Shown here piece after piece: positions 13,801 to 25,159 of a stretch of 64,000 nucleotides of DNA. Under the pieces are notes generated by a model. That model worked only from the letters and a program-made list of their open reading frames with translations, had not been told where the DNA came from and made no database searches. The DNA lies in contig CM050690.1 in the NCBI GenBank assembly GCA_027574665.1, positions 37,601,165-37,665,164 on the forward strand. Direction: 5' to 3'. A program made the translations under genes and the position numbers. The first letter of the stretch is position 1; each line of letters opens with the position of its first letter. The stretch comes from Rhynochetos jubatus (lineage: Eukaryota; Chordata; Aves; Eurypygiformes; Rhynochetidae).

Positions 13801-14608
13801 AGGCCCAGTCCACCTGCTCTGTTTTTTACCCACCGCATTACTCCCCTTGAACCTCCTTCCCTGCAGCCGTTCCCAGCGCCTGCTCTCCCTTCATTGTTCC
13901 AATCCGAGGTCTCCGCGGACGGCTCTTTTCCAGCCTGCCGTACCGCCGCGCATGTGATCACCTACCCACATCCTGTACATCATCGCCACGACCGTCAGAT
14001 CATTAAACGAACAAAAGGCAAGACGGAAGGAAACCGCTTAACCCAACAGGGCGGGGGAACACAAAAGCAATGCAGCGGGGCGGGGGGTGGGAGAAGAGCT
14101 GTCAGAAGAACGCTAACCGGGAACACGGCCAGCCTATTCACGGAGCGAGCCGGTCACGCCAACACCGCAATGGTGCGGGACGGCTGGGCGTCACCTGAGC
14201 GCAAACAAGCTTAGTCACCAGCGGCCGGGCTCCGGCGCTGCTGCTCGCAGCGGAACCAGAGGCCCGCGCGGCCCCGGCCTGCCTCGGCGGGAGCGCGGTG
14301 CCCCTCGGCTCGGGCGGCCCGTGCGGCAACGGGCTGCTGCGAGCCCCCGAGCCGGCCTCACCGGCGGGTGCGCTCCAGCCTCCCAGGATCCCGGGACAGA
14401 GGCGCGGTGCGGACCACCTGCCCCGCGCGGGGCGGCCGATGCCGGGTCCCGGCGAACCCCTCACCGGTGACCTTCGGAAGCGGCACCCTCGCCCCGCCGC
14501 GCCGGTCCCCCGCGCGCCCCGCTCACCGGTGGGGATGCCCAGTTCCTTGGAGCCTCTGCCGAAGCCCTTCACCACCTCCCCGCGGCAGAAGTAGGGCAAG
14601 TGCCTCAT
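10746..14608 (-). CDS. RFK: Riboflavin kinase (four coding exons)
   Basis: RFK transfers phosphate from ATP to riboflavin to make FMN, the first step of flavin cofactor synthesis, in the cytoplasm. The coding exons, in transcript order, are 14608-14527, 12999-12848, 11565-11463 and 10876-10746. They give 82+152+103+131 = 468 bp, i.e. 155 codons plus TGA, the same length as the 155-residue form of human RFK. The protein opens MRHLPYFCRG and keeps the Mg-ATP binding PTAN motif (T27 to N29, its Ala codon split by intron 1). Exon 2 holds STGIYYGWACVG and SIGWNPFYKN. Exon 3 begins with E79, matching the catalytic glutamate of the human enzyme. All introns are GT-AG. An in-frame ATG seven codons upstream (14629) could add MPAPATA, as in a longer human form. 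The gene starts in a CpG island. No defect is seen. Confidence 0.97.
11463..11565 (-). CDS. RFK: RFK coding exon 3
   Basis: Acceptor TTCCCTTAG|GAAAC (AG at 11567-11566) and donor CTAG|GTCAGT (GT at 11462-11461). It encodes ETHIIHTFKEDFYGEIL to NFDSL, starting with the conserved catalytic glutamate. 103 bp, ending after the first base of codon 113. Confidence 0.95.
12003..12205 (-). pseudogene. Decayed duplicate of RFK exon 2 in intron 2
   Basis: On the minus strand, 12125-12003 aligns with the first 125 bp of RFK exon 2 (12999-12875) at about 80% identity by hand. The translation still reads NFSE, then WACTGDGD, KMVLS and WNP. The acceptor TTTGCAG is kept just before it (AG at 12127-12126). 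A 2-bp deletion after the codons for SF shifts the frame. The exon's 3' end with its splice donor is not recognisable below 12003. Similarity continues for about 70 bp into the upstream intron (shared TCTTCAAACACT on the plus strand at about 12179 and 13061). This points to a genomic tandem duplication, not a retrocopy. It is almost certainly non-functional as coding sequence. Confidence 0.85.
12848..12999 (-). CDS. RFK: RFK coding exon 2
   Basis: Acceptor TTTTTGCAG|CTAAC (AG at 13001-13000) and donor GTG|GTAAG (GT at 12847-12846). It encodes the flavokinase core from ANFSEQVV to NIKKSV, 152 bp, ending exactly between codons 78 and 79 as expected from the human protein. A degenerate copy of this exon lies in intron 2. 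Confidence 0.95.
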
Positions 14609-14960
14609 GGCGGTCGCTGGGGCGGGCACGCAGAGCGGGCGAGAGCCGCCAGCGGCCCTCAGCTTGCCGCGTCCTGCAACCGCTTCCGCCCGCGCGCAGC
14701 GTCCTCCACCGCCAACGAGGGGGGAGGAGCCGGGGCCGCGGTGTGGTGCTCGGCTCGTACAGCGCCCCCCGGCAGGCGCCGCCCCTCAGTAATTAACGTA
14801 CAGATACCGCCACTTCCGCCCCATTCACAGCGGCGGGCGCGTATGCTCCTGGCGGCCGCGTAGCCGCGGCCCTGGGTGCGGTGGCCGTGCCCGGGGGCAG
14901 CGCCTGGGCCGGGCTGGTGGAGGCCGCTGGTGCGGCGTGTGGCGGCGGCCTCCGGGGAGG
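13890..14960. promoter_or_regulatory. CpG island over RFK promoter and exon 1
   Basis: A block of very high G+C with dense CpG starts within intron 1, covers exon 1 and reaches about 350 bp upstream of the RFK start. The surrounding DNA is A+T-rich and CpG-poor. This is a typical housekeeping-gene promoter. No TATA box is evident near the presumed start. Sequence at 14840-14960 remains GC-rich on the far side, so a divergent non-coding transcript is possible but not shown. Confidence 0.85.
14527..14608 (-). CDS. RFK: RFK coding exon 1
   Basis: It encodes residues 1-27 and the first base of codon 28, ending in GGIPT-type sequence at the donor G|GTGAGC (intron bases 14526-14521). It lies fully within the CpG island. 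The ATG at 14606-14608 fits the conserved start; the upstream in-frame ATG at 14627-14629 is an alternative. Confidence 0.95.
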
Positions 14961-16689
14961 AGGGTCTCCATTCCTTCGCTTCCTTTTTCCCGTTGTAGCT
15001 GTGCTGATAATCTCTTTAATGGCTTCAGGTGATTAACGTTCTCTTTTCCGTGGCCCTGACCCGGCTCAAACAAACAGAATTTGCATGGGTTCGGACAGGT
15101 GAAGGCTGCCCATAACCTCTGCGAAGCACCGAGCAGCCCGTCAGCCTGCTCGTGGCGGTGGCGTGTGTCACGGTTCCGGGGTGCCCTTCAGCACTGCTGT
15201 GCTGCACGTGGGCATATTTGTGTATAAACACACCACCAGAGTCCTTGAAGTCAATTTACGTTTTTTCCCCCTTTTTTCCTCTACAACACAGTTGCTAATT
15301 TTACCAGTTGGATACAAGGTATGAAAATATTTCAGGACTTTCCTATAATTGTTACTTTTTAATATTTTTTAATGAGGAAATGCAGTATAAACACCTGTGA
15401 CTTGTGCTTTACCTAATTGCATTTCAAGTAAATAACTTGTAAAAATGGGAGCTATCCTGAAAAACTGACTTTTATGTGATACTATAAAACACTGAATGCT
15501 GCCAGTTCATGGAACCTATGGGAACAAACTATTGTGCAAAAGAAGGCCAACATTATTTTTAAAAGTGATTCTGCCTCAAACATACCCTCTTCTTTTTTTT
15601 TTCTTTCTTTTATCCCAATTCCCCACCATCCTTTTCATACATTTAAATTCATTACTTCAATTTGAGTAGCTTTGGCAGAATTACAGAATCATTACAGGTG
15701 TAGCTGAGCAACAGAGTGGTGGTAGTATACATGTAAAAAGGGAAGAGAAATATGTCCCAGGTATGCTACCACTGCCTATGTCCTGTGCTGCCGTCTCCCA
15801 GCATATAGAGAACAATGTCATGTTCGTGTTCCCAGTGATACTTCATATGGAAGTATCTTGGGTCTTCAGTCCAAATACCGAAGTTGTTACATAGTTGCTT
15901 AACTAATGACAGACCATAATGGTTGACAGTGTGACCTCATGGCCATTAGAATTGTTTATTTCAGCTGAAGAGCAAGAAGCAAAACAAATTATATTTTCCA
16001 GAATATGTTTATTCCTGATAGTAATGAATTATGCATCGGGTTGTCGTTCCTATTTAAGGAGGTACGTATATGTGTTCTTCCCGCCAACCCTCCCTTTTAT
16101 TTTTTTTAATGAATACATCTTTTCAGAATAAATGTTGATGTTCTGGTGATATCCACAAGATGGCATGCAATGTCTTCCTTTTCAGCATCTGACGGTTTGG
16201 GCGTAAGGTTTACAATTTTCTCAGGAACAGGAAAGACCTGGAGAAATAGTAAGTCAAGGAAGTATTTGTTTAAGAGCTACATGGTGAGGTAATTTCATGG
16301 AAGTCTAACTGATGATTTCTATCTCTTTCTGTCAGATAGTTGTAATGTTGATAATTTTTATTGGTCACAATGGGTTGCTGTGATCCAGCTAAAACTTAAG
16401 CCATCATTGATACTAGACATGTTTTTCTTTTGCTAATAATTGTACCTAGTTCATATTGGAAAGGGGGGGTCTCAAAGGAGTAGAATTTAGTTACCTGTAC
16501 TAAAATTTGGTAGAGTTAGTAGATGTGTTTCTTCCTAAAGTGTCGTCAAATTTTCGTGATGAGCATGTCTGCTAGCATTGTCAGCCAAGAGAAGAGCAGT
16601 CTATACCTAAAATGAGAAAACTCAGCCGTTACTTCAGGCAGCTAGGATGGCACTTCTGTGCCCTGCTTATGCTACTTTATCTACACCTG
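14961..16689. other. Intergenic DNA upstream of RFK
   Basis: A+T-rich sequence with short T runs (for example near 15590-15610). No coding, RNA or repeat feature is recognised. Confidence 0.5.
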
Positions 16690-19494
16690 TCATTACTGAA
16701 AAGTGTTTAAATGTTTTAAAACACAATCTCATTGCAATTACTGAGATATGGTGGGACAGCTCACATGACTGGGACGCTGTCATGGATGGCTGTGTCCTTT
16801 TTAGGAAAGATAGGTCAGTAAGGCAAGGAGGTGGAGTTGCTCTTTATGTGAGAGGGCAACTGGAATGTATTGAGCTTTCCCTGGGGGTGGATGAAGAGCC
16901 AGTTGAATGCTTATGGGTAAGGATCAAGGGGCAGACTAATATGGGGGACACTGTTGTGGGTGTTTACTACAGGCCACCTGATCAGGATGAGGAAGCTGAT
17001 GAGGCCTTCTGCAGGCAGCTGGAAGTAGCTTCACAATCACAGGCTCTGGTTGTCATGGGGGACTTCAATTACCCTGACATTTGCTGGAAAAGCTACACAG
17101 CCAGGCACGCGCAGTCCAGGAGGTTCCTCCAGTGCATTGACAGTAACTTCTGGACGCAGATGGTGGAGGAGCCGACAAGGAGAGGGGTAGTGCTGGACCT
17201 TGTACTGGTGAACAAGGAGGGACTTGTTGAGGATGTGAAGGTAGGGGGCAACCTTGGATGTAGTGACCACGAGATGATGGAGTTCAGAATCCTGTGCAGC
17301 AGGCACAGAGCCACAAGTAGGGTCACTACTGTAGACTTCAGAAGGGCTAACTTTGGCCTCTTCAAGGACCTGCTTGGAGAAGTCCTGTGGGATAGGGCTC
17401 TAGATGGTAGGGGAGCCCATGAGAGCTGGTCAATATTCAAGCACCATTTCCTTCAAGCTGAAGACTGGAGCATTCCAAAGAGTAAGAAATCAAGTAAGAG
17501 CTAGGAGACCTGCCTGGATGAGCAGGGAGTTAATGAATAGACTTAAGTGGAAAAAGGAAGTAAATAGAACATGGAAGAAGGGGCTGACCACTTGGGAGGA
17601 ATACAGCAATGTTGTCAGAGGATGTAGGGATGCAATAAGGAAAGCTAAGGCCTCCTTAGAACTGAACCTGGCAAGCGAGGTCAAGGACAACAAGAAAGGC
17701 TTTTTCAAGTACATTGGAGGAAAAAAGAAGATCAGAGGAAATGTGGGCCCACTGCTGAATGAAGAGAGTGCCCTGGTGACCGAGGATATGCAGAAGGCAG
17801 AGTTACTGAATGCCACCTTTGCCTTGGTCTTTACTGCTAAGACCAGCCCTCAGGAGTCCCCGAGCTGGAAAACCACAGAGGAAGTCATGAGAAAGGAAGG
17901 TTTTGCTTCAGTTGAAGAGGATTGGGTTAGAGATCAATTAAGCAAACAGAACATCCACGAATCCATGGGCCCTGATGGGATGCACCCATGAGTGCTGAGG
18001 GAGCTGCCAGAAGTCATTGCTAGGCCACTCTCCACAATCTTTGAAAAGTCCTGGGGAACAGGAGAGGTGCCTGAGGACTGGAGGAAAGCCCATGTTACTC
18101 CAAACTTCAAAAAAGGTAAGAAGGAGGATCCAGGCAACTATAGACCAGTCAGCATCACCTCCATCCCTGGAAAGATGATGGAACAACTTGTTCTTGGTGC
18201 CATCTCAAAGCACGTTGAGGAAAGTGGTCACGAGTGGTCAGCATGGATTCAACAAGGGGAAGTCATGCTTGACCAATCTGATAGCTTTCTATGATGGCAT
18301 CACTAGGTGGATGGACGAGGGGAAGGCAGTGAATGTGATCTACCTTGACTTCAGCAAAGCTTTTGACACATTCTCCCATGGCATCCTCATAGCCAAGCTT
18401 AGGAAGTGCGGACTGGACCATTGGGTGGTGAGGTGGATTGGGAGCTGACTGGAGGAAAGAGCTCAGAGAGTTGTGGTCAGTGGGGCAGTCTAGTTGGAGA
18501 CTGTGGCTAGTGGCATCCCCCAGGGGTCAGTGCTGTGTCCAGCCCTATTCAATATATTCATCAATGACCTGGACGAAGGGATAGAATGTACTCCAAGTAA
18601 GTTTGCTGACGATACCAAACTGGGAGGAGTGGCTGCCATGCCAGAAGGCTGTGCTGCCATCCAGCATGACCTGGACAGGCTGGAAAGCTGGGCAGGGAGA
18701 AACCTAATGCAATTCAGTAAGGGCAAGTGTAAAGTGCTGCATCTGAGGAAGAACCACCTCATGTGCCAGTACAGGTTGGGGGCTGTTTTGTTGGAGGGCA
18801 GCTCTAGGGAAAAGGACCTTGGAGTCCTAGTGGACAACAGGATGACCATGAGCCAACAGTGAGCCCTCGCGGTCAAGAAGACCAATGGCATCCTGGGATG
18901 CACTAACAAAAGCGTGGCCAGCAGGTTGAGGGAAGTTATCCTCCCCCTCTACTCTGCACTGGTGAGGCCTCACCTGGAGTGCTGTGTCCAGTTCTGGGCT
19001 CCTCAGCTCCAGAAGGACAAGGAGCTACTGCAGAGGGCCCAGCGCAGGGCCACCAAGATGAGGAAGGGCCTGGAGCACCTTCCATCTGAGGAAAGGCTGA
19101 GAGAGCTGGGTCTGTTTAGCTTGGAGAAGAGGAGGCTGAGGGGGGATTTTATCAATGCTTATCAATGTCTAAAGGGTGGGTGTCAAGAGGATGGGGCCAG
19201 GCTCTTCTCAGTGGTGGGCAGTGACCGCACTAGGGGCAATGGCCATGAACTGGAAAACAGAAGGTTAAGCCTGAACATGAGGAAACCCTTCTTCCCTGTG
19301 AGGGTGCCAGAGCACTGGGACAGGCTGCCCCGAGAGGTGGGGGAGTCTCCTTCCCTGGAGACTTTCCAAAGCCGCCTGGACTTGTTCCTGTGTGATCTGC
19401 TCCAGGGGATCCTGCTCCGGCAGGGGGGTTGGACTGGATGATCTCTAGAGGTCCCTTCCAACCCCTAACACTCTGTGAATCTGTGTGAATCTGT
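16690..19494 (+). mobile_element. CR1 LINE, long copy with endonuclease and reverse transcriptase domains
   Basis: This is the longest CR1 in the window and holds most of ORF2. The endonuclease domain is open from about 16690 to 17504: ITEIWWD, GGGVALYVRG, VVMGDFNYPDICW and SDHEMMEF mark its catalytic blocks. A frameshift near 17490 leads into RPAWMSRELMN and SMGPDGMHP. A TGA at 17989-17991 replaces the tryptophan of the HPWVL motif. Reverse transcriptase motifs follow: TSIPGKMMEQL, VNVIYLDFSKAFD, PQGSVLCPALFNIFINDL, FADDTKLGG. The C-terminal part (18914-19441) is open. The 3' tail has direct GTGAATCT-type 8-bp repeats. It lacks ORF1 and has several frameshifts and stops, so it is inactive. 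The family differs from the copies ending CCATCCTGTGATTCTATGA. Confidence 0.93.
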
Positions 19495-22400
19495 TTTTCT
19501 AGTATGCATATACAGCCATAGAAATCAGAGTAAAGAAAACAGAGCATGCGCTGTGTCACCTGTGTATGGCCCATGTCAGGTTACCTGACTGAACATAAGC
19601 TGTGTGGACTCACTGTACTAACCAACGTTTAATGCATTGCAGAACATACTCTGTTCATCTTATTTCATAATAAAACATATGACTTGTATCACATCACAAC
19701 CCTGTGCCACAGCCCATGTCTCCTGCTGCCGTGTGCAAAAAGGTGCATTCCTAGGCGTGCCTTAAGGTGGGGGCAGGAATATCCTGTTTCCTCCATGTAA
19801 GATGGAAAAATAGCAAAAAAAATGCCCGCTGAATACTGGGATATTCTGAGACTGTCCTAGTCAAGCTGGAAATTCTGGTTACACCAGGCTCAGTGAAATA
19901 TTTGGGAGGTGACTCAGAGAAAAGAGTGCCATCTAATAACACTAGTAGCATTTTCACCACCTTCTTGAAAGTTGATTGATCCATTGATTCAGGGGTTCAA
20001 TCCAAGGACACTCTGGCACACCTTAATTTTAGTGGGTTGAAACCAGGTGCTGAAATCAGATTACAAAGATATATACAAAATACTCTTGCAAGAGTGTCTA
20101 ATAAACACACCTGCTTTGAAAGTACTTTTTTCTGTATTTTCATCTAGAATAGCAAAACACAGAGGTTAATTTAGTATTTTTCTTAAACAGTCTGATGTTT
20201 TGTTCTATTTGAAAAGACCACGTTCTCCTGGAAGAAATAACTGCAGATTAATGTGATGGCTAACAAGACTGCACTAGATTACAGTGAAGCAACAGGTACT
20301 ATTAGTGTCTGTATACTAAGCCATAGCTGACATTATCTACTGAACAGCTTCTGGTAATTGTAGAAAATTCTAGCAACTACAATTTATGTTACTCAACAAT
20401 GTGTGAGAGACAAAGCTTGTTTGATTACTTACTGGCGCAATGCAGATACCGCAGAAATACGACATAAAGGTGTAGGGCTTGATGCATTTCTCCACACCGA
20501 AGCCACAACTGGCTTTTTCAAAACTGCACAGCACTGCTTTCAACGAGCCTAACTGCTTTCCCTTGTCTCTGCACAGCACTGTATTGTGCCATGGGGGCAC
20601 ACTTCATGGTTAGCACTTAAAATTCTCCAACTTTCAGAACTGCTGAAGAACCCAAGCTTGCTTTTTTTTTTTCCCCCTAAAGACACTTTAAATGCATGCT
20701 ACAGCACTCCTTATTTGTCCATTTTCCAAAAACAGTTTAATAAGTATCTCAGATTAAATAACTGGGATCTAACTACTCCTGACTAGCTTGCATCATAGTG
20801 ATGGCTCTCTGAATGTCACGTGTGTATCCCACATTTTTTCCAGCAGAAACTGATCTCCAGATCAAAATTTTTCTGACCAGTCTATCACATATTATAAATG
20901 CAATTAAAACCTTTGATTTAGATTTCTAATCTGCTACAAAATGAAAGATGTGACACAGCCTGATTAATGGTTTGGCACATTCTGCAGGAGAATCCTACCC
21001 ACGGTGGCCTTGGTAATACAAGTAGTACAGGGCAGGGCAGGGCAGCTCAGGAAGCTTCCACTTCTGAAGAAAACTAAATAAGATTCTTGTATGTTTGAGA
21101 GTCTGTGCTCCAAAATACCTGGCATTTCTCAACAATCAGCGTGGATTGCTACCAAGGATCCCACAATGAAGAACAAGAAGAACAAGACTGGGTATCTTAG
21201 TGAAGTGGGTTAGGCGATGTTTACTGTATTGTCATGAGTTGTGCAATGCCTTGCAGATGAATAGATGTTAGGCAACTTGGAGGTTAGTGTCAAGTTATTT
21301 CTGATCTGTATTCCTGCAGAGATGCCACGTAAGCAGTAATAATGTGTTAGGGGAGGTAGTTAGCTTAGATCTATTCAGAAACCCACTAACAATGGGACGG
21401 GCTAGGGATTTTTCAGCTTGTTAAGTAACTTCATTTCAGATTTTGCTGTATCAGAATGATTTCTGTTTCTGATGAGTTGGAAAGTAAAATTTAGATACCA
21501 AAATATTTTCTGACATAGAACTTAAGTTTGGGTCTTGGCTCTTAATTTCCACTTTTCATGGGGGAGAACAGAAACCAAAAGTGCTAAAGGCTTACACAAA
21601 AAGGGCAGTCTCTCAGGATGAAGAGCCTGTTAGAAGGCCATACGCTTAAGGGGGAATGAGTTAAGGGTGAGTGAGATAAAATGAGCAGATATTTGATGCT
21701 TATGAGACCTCACAAGTTTGGGAACACTTTACAAATGCCAGGCTATTGAAACTGTCTGTCTTTAGTACAAGAACTGGTTTCATAATGACATAAAGAGTAA
21801 AAATTGAACCAGTGACCACTGTGCACATTCATGGAAGTTGTATTTAGAAACGCTGGGAAGAAGAGAAGCCTCTCAGAACCACAAGACACATATTGCCCAA
21901 ATAGTAGATTTGCCTTTTTATGTCCAGGATCACCCTGCGTAGGCCCTCACCTCTGTTCTCCTTATGGAAAGCTGAAGAGGCATTGTTAATTTTCAAGCTA
22001 CAAGGGAGAAATCTTTTTCACCTATGAGATAGCATCAGAAAGAGCATAAGATGAAAATGATTGTCCCAGTGACTGACACTGCAGGGAGGAGGTAATGAAT
22101 GAAATGGCTGCAGTGTTTTACTCTGTTTGCCAGTTATCAGTTTTTAAGATGATTTTCTTCTTTCCTGCCCTTTCCTTGATGTTACAGGCCTGTTCACCCA
22201 TTAAGAAATGGCTGAACCAACAGGAAAGGTTCTGGTGAAAAATTCTCATTGTTAAGAGGAGCCTGGAATTTATAATAGTCCTGCCATCACCAATATGGGT
22301 TGCTGTTCAGAAGCGTGTACAGGGCATGCCCTTCATTTGTGACAGCCCTGCCATCTACATAAACTAACCACTCTTTCATTTAGCAATTTTCTTTCCGCTG

Positions 22401-23699
22401 TCTATTGGAGAAACAGCCTTAATCACCACCTGTGCCTGCCAGTGCCAAGAGACCCTTCTCCCTGCGTGCTATTTGACTGCAACCTCGTGTTTTCTTAATG
22501 CAGGAAATATTTGCACAACCACGCGGGAAAGTGTTAGCCATAATTTCCACTACATTTTGTGCTACATTCCAATTGCTGTGCACACAATTCCAGTACTCCT
22601 GCAAGCAGCCTGTGCGAGACCAACCCATACTGTGGACAGAAGGGTTAGTTGACATCAGTCTCCCAAAAGTTGCCTCCCTATTGGCAGACCGCAGTCACCT
22701 GCCCTTGCCAGTAAACCTGGCCTGGTACTGCCCTACCCATCTGCAGAGTCAAACCAAAGCTATGAAGACAAAAGACATGTACAAAGAAGAAACCCAGAAA
22801 TCATACAAGACCGGTTTCTGATTTCTTTTGTCTGGGGGCTAGGGGAGAGGAATAATGCCCTAAGATTAAAAGAGGAAGAGGGAGAAAAATATTGTGACCT
22901 TACCCCAAGCAATTCCTTCAAAATTATTTCCTTCTAGTGATTACACAGGACAGGTAGCAGCAATACTGATTCCATAAACACAAACACTCTGATAAACTAG
23001 AAAAAGCATAAATCTACTTCCTATTAACTGTATATTAATTTAAACAATTAAGGACAAAATCAAGCTGCATTTCCTCCAAAGCTAGCTCTTCTCCCATAGA
23101 CAGGCAAATTCTTATTAGAAACAATATTTAGAAACAATAAGCAAACGGCATTTTTTTCTGCTTAGTTCTTCCTAAATCATATCCTACCCCAATATCAAAC
23201 CAAGCACAGCTCTAATATGTGCTATGAAAATACACCTAATCTGAAAGGATGAAAGGCTGTTCCTAGAGTCAAGGTTGATAAGAAATGTTATTCTATCCAT
23301 CTGTTTCCTGCTCTTGTTTTGCCACTCATCATGCATTTAGGGTTTTCATTAAGTAATAAATAATTATCATCCATATCAGTAAGCAAGATATTAGAGAAGA
23401 AAATAGCCCTACTGCAATACTTAGAAACAAACTGTTAAATTAGATTAACTTCCTGATGTAACTCCTTCCATCTTCTTTGAAGTTCAAACCCTTTCACCAT
23501 ATTTTCTTTCTTCTTTCTTTCCAGTTCATTTGACATTTTGGCAACCTCTTGTGTTAATACCATCGCAAATGTGGCAATGATGCATGTTCCAGAGAGTTGG
23601 GTCTGGTGACGTGGGAGATGCCAAACACAGGGCTGCAAATGAGGAGTTGTTCTCCAGGTACCCAGCCCCCTGTGACAGTAGACGGGGATGGGCAGCTCC
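19495..23699. other. Intergenic DNA, no gene recognised
   Basis: Unique-looking A+T-rich sequence with a poly-T run near 20661-20675. Open frames such as 22498-22821 (107 codons) lack recognisable motifs. Confidence 0.5.
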
Positions 23700-25159
23700 C
23701 ACAATCCAGTACAAAATGGTTAGTGCCCTGCTGCACCATTTAGACACCCACAAGTCTATGTAATTGGAGAGGATCCACCCAAGGGTAGCAAAGGAGCTGG
23801 CAGAAGTGCTCACCAAGTCACTTTCCATCATTTATCAGCAGTCCTGGCTAGCCAGGGAGGTCCCAGGTGACTGGAAGGTGGCCAATGTGATGCCATTCTA
23901 CAAGGATGGCTGGAAGGGGCATCCGGGGAATGACGGGCCTGTCAGTCTGACCTTAGTGCCAGGGAAGGTTATGAAACACATAATCTTGAGAGCCATCACA
24001 CAGCACGTACAGGACAACCAGGCAATCAGGGCCAGTCAGCATGGGTTTGTGAAAGGCAGGTCCTGCTTGTCTAAGCTGATCTCCTTCTCTCACAAGGTGA
24101 GCTGCTTGGTGGGTGAGGGAAAGGCTGTGGATATTGTCTGCCTATACTTTAGGAAGCCTTTGAAACTGTTTCCCACAACATTGTCCTGGAGAAACTGCCT
24201 GCTCATGGCTTGGATGGGTGTGCTTTTTGCTGGGTAAAAACCAGCTGGATTGCCTGGCCCTAGGAGTTGTGGTGAATGGAGTAAGATCCTGTTGGTGCTC
24301 GTTCCCCAAGGCTCAGTACTCAGTGCACCCTCAGTCAGTTTGTAGAGGACACTGAGTTGGGTGGGAGTGTTGATCTGCCTGAGGGCAGGAAGCGTTTGCA
24401 CAGGGACCTGGACAGGCTGGATCAATGAGCCAAGGTGAACTGTGTGAGGTTCAACAAGGCCTAGTGCTGGGTCCTGCACTTGGGCCACAACAACTGCCTG
24501 CAACACTACAGGCTTGGAGACAAGTGATTGGAAAGCTGCCTGGTGGAAAAGGACCTGGGGATGTTGGTTGACAGATGCCTGAATGTGAGCTGGCAATGTG
24601 CCCAGGTGGCCAAGAAGACCAATGGCATCCTGGCCTGCATCAGGAACAGGTTGGCCAGCAGGACCAGGGAAGTGATCGTTCTCCTGTACTGGGCACTGGT
24701 GAGGCTGCACCAGTGAAGGGTGATGGAGCTGGGGAAGGGTCTGGAGCACAAGTCCTGTGAGGAGCAGCTGGGGGAGCTGGGGTTGTTTAGCCTAGAGAAG
24801 AGGAGGCTCAGGGGAGACCTTATCGCTCCCTACAACTACCTGAAAGGAGGTTGCAGAGAGGTGGGGGCTGGTCTCTTCTCTCAAGTGACAAGTGATAGAA
24901 CAAGAGGAAACAGCCTCAAGTTGCACCAGGGGAGGTTTAGATTGGATATTAAGAAAAATATCCTCACTGAAATGGTTGTCAGGCATTGGAATGGGCTGCC
25001 CAGGCAGGTGGTTGAGTCACCATCGTTGGAGGTATTTAAGAGATGTGGATGAGGTGCTTAGGGACATTGTTTACTAGTGGATTTGGCAGTGTTAGGCTAA
25101 TGGTTGGACTTGATGAACTTAAAAGTCTTTTCCAATCTAAAAGATTCTATGATTCTCTG
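23700..25159 (+). mobile_element. CR1 LINE, older diverged copy
   Basis: Recognisable from LLHHLDTHKSM at about 23730, then IHPRVAKELAE, PGDWKVANVMPFYKDG, GFVKGRSCLSKL and a degraded AFD region. An internal deletion near 24315 joins PQGSVL directly to the CTLSQF region. The C-terminal part ([38 protein letters not shown]) and the tail AAGATTCTATGATTCTCTG follow. Divergence and the number of frameshifts are higher than in the other copies. The 5' boundary is uncertain by about 100 bp. Confidence 0.9.

Noticed and set aside
14138-14863. Open frames across the RFK CpG island beyond exon 1
   Set aside because: Only the RFK exon 1 part resembles a known protein; the rest is intron or upstream GC-rich sequence read through the splice donor.
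16647-17504. 285-codon open frame as a host endonuclease gene
   Set aside because: The protein is the endonuclease domain of CR1 ORF2 and continues into CR1 reverse transcriptase downstream.
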